Part shown: piece by piece, positions 41,601 to 44,795 of the stretch
Layout of the letters: the number at the start of each line of letters is the position of its first letter
Numbering within the stretch: the stretch's first letter is position 1
Assembly: GCA_037176845.1 (NCBI GenBank)
Contig: JAYKXP010000256.1
Location: 1 to 44,795, forward strand
DNA: 44,795 nt
DNA from: Paramarasmius palmivorus
Taxonomy: Eukaryota; Basidiomycota; Agaricomycetes; Agaricales; Marasmiaceae
Direction of reading: 5' to 3'
Made by a program: the position numbers and the translations under genes
The notes under the pieces: model-generated
Databases searched by the model: none
What the model was told of the DNA's origin: nothing
Seen by the model: the letters and a program-made list of their open reading frames with translations, nothing else

Positions 41601-42676
41601 GACACTACGACCACAACGAAAGCTGATTTAGATTGAATATCCTGCTGTCGAGACGCTAACACCTTCGACTTGGATCTAACATTCAATGCTTCCGTGACGC
41701 CTACACCTGATTAACGCCCTGTGATTGCTGCGTGGTGCTTTTTTTCTCTCATTTTTTCCTTCGACAACGATGCTCATGCTCCCTTATGGTCTGGTTGATT
41801 TCCGAACTTCAAATTAAGAGTCATGAGCCCCTTGTGATGTTTTCCACCAATGAAACCACCTATTGAACATCCTCACTGTGGCGCCTATGAAGCGATTTCT
41901 GTTGTCCTGTACCTATGATGATTGCGGGTTTGAATCGATCCAGGTTCTCAACAACTCGTGAGCAACCGCAGTCATCATCAAATGCTGCATTATCTCTGGC
42001 AGCGAACTTTTCCCTCTGTACCCAATAGGCGATCATCCCCTCCGGTATCCAACACCGACGTCTCATGAACTACCGCTTGTTCAACCTTTGGGAGCGTTTA
42101 CGTTGCCTGTACCACAGGCATCCAACCAATACCTCCCTAGCTCATCGCTATCCACACCAATCATTGAAACCATACGCTCCATATCACTCTTTGTCCGTCA
42201 CGTCACTCATGGTAACTCCTGCTCCTCCGACGGCAACGACCATGCCACTTCTCAATCCGGTGAATGAGCATCCGGAAAGGCCCCACAGTCGCATTAGGGC
42301 TCTAGGTACTGCAAAATATCTATACTGTTCTGTTTGACGTGTGCTTGCGTGTTATGGGCACGGCGCAATACATTTGAGGAGTAAGCGCAGTGGAATCTAA
42401 ACAAAACGGTTGGAAAAAAGATACCTTAGATCGTAATAACATTCTGGGTGTTATTGGCTATTTTGTATAATTGAGGTTTCTGAGAGGTGCGCAATACCTA
42501 CTTATCTTTAGGACAGACAGCGAACCTAGTTGAACATACGTAGCGAAATAGGAAGGCATCGGGCTTGCCTGGTATCAAGAAGAAATCCATTCGCATATAT
42601 AGAATTATAATTGATGACTTTCACGGGTAATGGTGCTTGGAGACGTCTAGGAACGGGAAGGCAGCGTACAAGGAAT
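41601..42676. other. No confident gene
   Basis: Open frames at 41860-42066 (minus) and 42065-42337 (plus) have no recognisable feature. Rich in short AT/TC stretches. Confidence 0.4.
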
Positions 42677-42842
42677 CTAAAAATGGTATCCCTTGTGCAG
42701 ATTAAAACCGATGATGGGACATCGTACCGACAACTCCTTCAGTACTTCGGCATGTTCTTCAACCATTTCCTGCTCGTAAGGAGAAGCAGCCAACCGAATG
42801 ATCTTCAGGGTCGGTACCGATCGGGCCACAACATTTTTGAGT
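42677..42842 (-). pseudogene. 3' coding fragment, LRR/F-box-protein-like tail
   Basis: The minus-strand frame from about 42842 to the TAG at 42677 reads LKNVVARSVPTLKIIRLAAS, then EMVEEHAEVLKELSVRCPII and GFNLHKGYHF. This is protein-like and fits the end of a leucine-rich F-box-type protein, though not the subfamily at 27-31 kb. To the right the frame runs straight into the GAGTAAC array at 42839-42894 and no clear upstream exon follows, so the gene is broken or the array sits in an intron. Confidence 0.45.
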
Positions 42843-42894
42843 AACGGTACTTGAGTAACGTTACTTTACTAAATTTGAGTAACATTGAGTAACG
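42839..42894. repeat. GAGTAAC heptamer cluster (small)
   Basis: Four direct GAGTAAC copies (GAGTAACGGTACTT, GAGTAACGTTAC.., GAGTAACATT, GAGTAACGTCC), plus GTTACTTTACT in the opposite sense, within 56 bp. Confidence 0.8.
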
Positions 42895-43584
42895 TCCGGC
42901 GACAACTGTAAATTCACCAACCTATTTCCGAAGACTTGAAATGCCTGAAAGCACTCTTGAGGGTGTCTTTCTTCCTTATCATTGCCGTTGACAGCTTGGT
43001 ATATCTCGGGATCATCAGTGGCAGTAGTCGGGAAAATCCGAAGTTGCCATCAATGTATTGCCACGCCGTTGCCCTCATCGGCTTGCCTCATTCGTTGACA
43101 ACAACGACATTGCACCCGCAACGGAATGGCCTGTAGACTATCCAGGGTCTAATGGAAATCGTTTAATGAAAGTCCCTCCCTCCCCCAATGTCGATCGCAA
43201 GTTCTTAGGGACCCTTGAAAACAATCTGTTCAACGCGTCGACAGAGGCAGGAAAGGTAGGTTATTGTCAACGGGGTCTGGACGTCGGAATCTATCAAGAA
43301 ATAAAATTCTCATCTAGCTGCTCCCATACAGCTACTTTGATACTGAGGGATTGTGGATTATGACCGGGAACACGAGGAAGAGCTCACGTTGCATTATGCT
43401 GAGTACGGATATTTCACTCAATCGTAACTAGACTGCACCACAATGGACTTAAAATGGGAGGGGAAAACACGGATTAAGGAGGAGAATATTCACCCAAACC
43501 GCCTCGACCTGTAGCCCGTCCTACAACAAGACACTATCAATACGGAATAAATAACCTAGATCATCATTTCAATTCATGTATTAG
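42895..43584. other. No confident gene between the two GAGTAAC clusters
   Basis: Open frames at 42936-43136 and 43058-43363 (plus) show no domain. On the minus strand FQAFQVFGNRLVNLQLS (about 42907-42960) is weakly LRR-like and could belong with the fragment at 42677-42842. Confidence 0.35.
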
Positions 43585-43795
43585 CACTTAAGCAATACTT
43601 GAGTAACACTAAAGTAATGCTCAGACTCGGATAACCTTCTATAACAGCGAAGTAATGTTCCGCAGTTTTGAGTAACATTCAAGTAACACCTGAGTAACAC
43701 TTAAGTAACGTTCAGCGGATTCGAGTAACGGTCGAGTAACGTATAAGTAACACGTATCATATTCAAGCATCACTCGAGTAACACTTAAGTAACTT
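43585..43795. repeat. GAGTAAC/AAGTAAC array with 11-bp spacing
   Basis: From about 43659 the forward strand is built of successive units: GAGTAACATTC, AAGTAACACCT, GAGTAACACTT, AAGTAACGTT(+CAGCGGATTC), GAGTAACGGTC, GAGTAACGTAT, AAGTAACACG(+TATCATATTC), AAGCATCACTC, GAGTAACACTT, AAGTAACTTCC. The spacing is 11 bp between neighbours, with 20-bp steps at two gaps. Weaker copies reach back to 43585 (AAGCAATACTT, GAGTAACACTA, AAGTAATGC). Confidence 0.85.
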
Positions 43796-44029
43796 CCACC
43801 ATACTTAATAACATTCATGGCTTTCAAATCAAAGGTCTCGAGTCGTCTTGACCACAGGAACCCTAACCAAACGACTCCGGTCACACACCGTGTCCGTAAG
43901 GCTGACAGTCATCACAAGTAAGGGTGCTCAGTGCTTATACACGATCTATCGGCCTTAAAACTCGGGGTTACATTCGAGCATGAGTGGCAAATGACCACAT
44001 AGAGAAGTTTTAGCGCTGAACAAGCGCCT

Positions 44030-44795
44030 CTTCATTGATCGAGCAGCAATGCTGCGATAAATGACACCCAGTACCTGTGAGCATCCCTTCGTCTCCGTGA
44101 TGCCGAATTGGCATCGAGAAACTGCGCGCGCATTGGAGCGTGTCCTCATGCAGTGGTACCTTGCATGCTCCGGAAAGGCACCCATATCAATCGCCTTGAC
44201 CATCAGGGATCCAGGTTTCATCTTTCAGAGGTCAGGTCGACGAGGTACCTCTGGAGTTGGACATTTGGTGTGCTTTGATCAGAGCCATTTTCGATCAAGC
44301 TGAGCATATTCACAAGCTGGCATTCTCTTTCGAAGCGAATATGCTCGGAAGTGACCCGGCCACATCATCGAGTTGCCCTCATTTCCTCGTCCTACATTTA
44401 CAACTTCACTGCTCTGCGGTCACTATCGCTGTATATGTTAAATCCTGTATACAAAGTCCTGGACTCTTCGATGTTCCCAATCCAGAACATCACACTCCAT
44501 CAGTTTCACTGTGGCGACTATTTCTGCCGATGTCACGTTTTACCACTGTCTAATATCACCGCAATCTCCCCGTGGGATATCATGTCGGAAATTCTTTCTC
44601 ACTCTGCCAATCTGCGAGTGGCGAAGCTTGTTTTCGCGGACAGACCGTTTCCTGGCATGAGCGTGCTGCACAGACTAATTGTCGTCAAAGGCATGTGTCT
44701 TCCAATACAGCTATGCCTTTATCTGGAGGTGTTATTAATTCCAGGTCTGATAGATTTATCCATTCCTCTCAAACAACACTGTGGTCATCCCATCG
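44030..44795 (+). pseudogene. F-box/LRR-type gene fragment running off the window, with frame shifts
   Basis: Plus-strand frames in order: WHRETARALERVLMQWYLAC, then SGKAPISIALTIRD (the 'vLxqWLxRSGxxPLSLxL' block after the F-box). After a frame change, ALIRAIFDQAEHIHKLAFSF and CPHFLVLHLQLHCSA. After another, NITAISPWDIMSEILSHSAN, then LRVAKLVFADRPF. These are consecutive blocks of a mushroom F-box/LRR protein. The F-box itself is not clear upstream (only scraps before 44100). No good introns explain the two frame changes, so it is probably a pseudogene. The rest lies outside the window. Confidence 0.5.

Noticed and set aside
43585..43795. GAGTAAC array as a CRISPR-like or telomeric array
   Set aside because: Spacing of 11 bp and eukaryotic context exclude CRISPR; the unit is not telomeric.
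43639..43884. 81-codon frame with repeated LSVT..LLE pattern
   Set aside because: The pattern is simply the GAGTAAC array translated on the minus strand.

Overview
The window is nuclear DNA from a mushroom-forming basidiomycete (Agaricomycetes). The signs are many introns of about 48-60 nt with GT..AG ends, a fungal ERG2 sterol isomerase, an Agaricomycete-type NACHT/STAND protein, and a large clustered family of F-box proteins with a degenerate leucine-rich C-terminal half. All gene models below were spliced by eye. Those called complete keep one open frame through every junction.

Layout. 0.2-2.3 kb: a divergent GH76-like secreted or membrane-anchored protein (minus). 3.5-4.0 kb: an F-box relic with its middle deleted. 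4.5-5.3 kb: ERG2, three exons (plus). 5.7-7.4 kb: an AAAP amino-acid transporter, seven exons (plus). 7.8-9.4 kb: an intact F-box gene (minus), with a possible small two-exon gene opposite its promoter. 9.97-13.7 kb: a long stretch with no convincing gene, holding repeats. 14.3-17.7 kb: two tandem F-box paralogues, each with a short conserved last exon. 18.0-18.8 kb: an F-box tail fragment and a CACGTG repeat. 19.2-22.2 kb: an eight-exon gene for an 862-aa protein of unknown function. 22.3-23.1 kb: an F-box relic. 23.1-27.1 kb: no confident gene. 27.1-31.3 kb: an intact F-box gene, an N-terminal F-box fragment and an F-box gene with an in-frame internal deletion. 31.5 kb: a tRNA-like gene. 31.6-33.4 kb: a decayed copy of an orphan repeat. 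33.8-38.2 kb: a seven-exon NACHT/STAND gene (minus) with a repeat-rich N-terminus. 38.3-41.6 kb: a possible 7TM fragment and the best preserved copy of the orphan repeat. 42.6-44.8 kb: further F-box/LRR-like fragments and an unusual GAGTAAC array with an 11-bp spacing.

The conserved housekeeping genes (ERG2, transporter) sit at one side. The rest is a birth-and-death neighbourhood: about five readable F-box genes beside at least five broken ones, nearly all on the minus strand. Several share an upstream module (a GAACCACAACCATCATCG-like box, GTCAC repeats, a TCATCAGATGA dyad and GGCGCC) and a 5'-leader intron before the start codon. The F-box proteins are expected to be SCF ubiquitin-ligase substrate receptors. 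The NACHT protein is a candidate intracellular immune or self/non-self receptor. Nothing here looks like a metabolic cluster.
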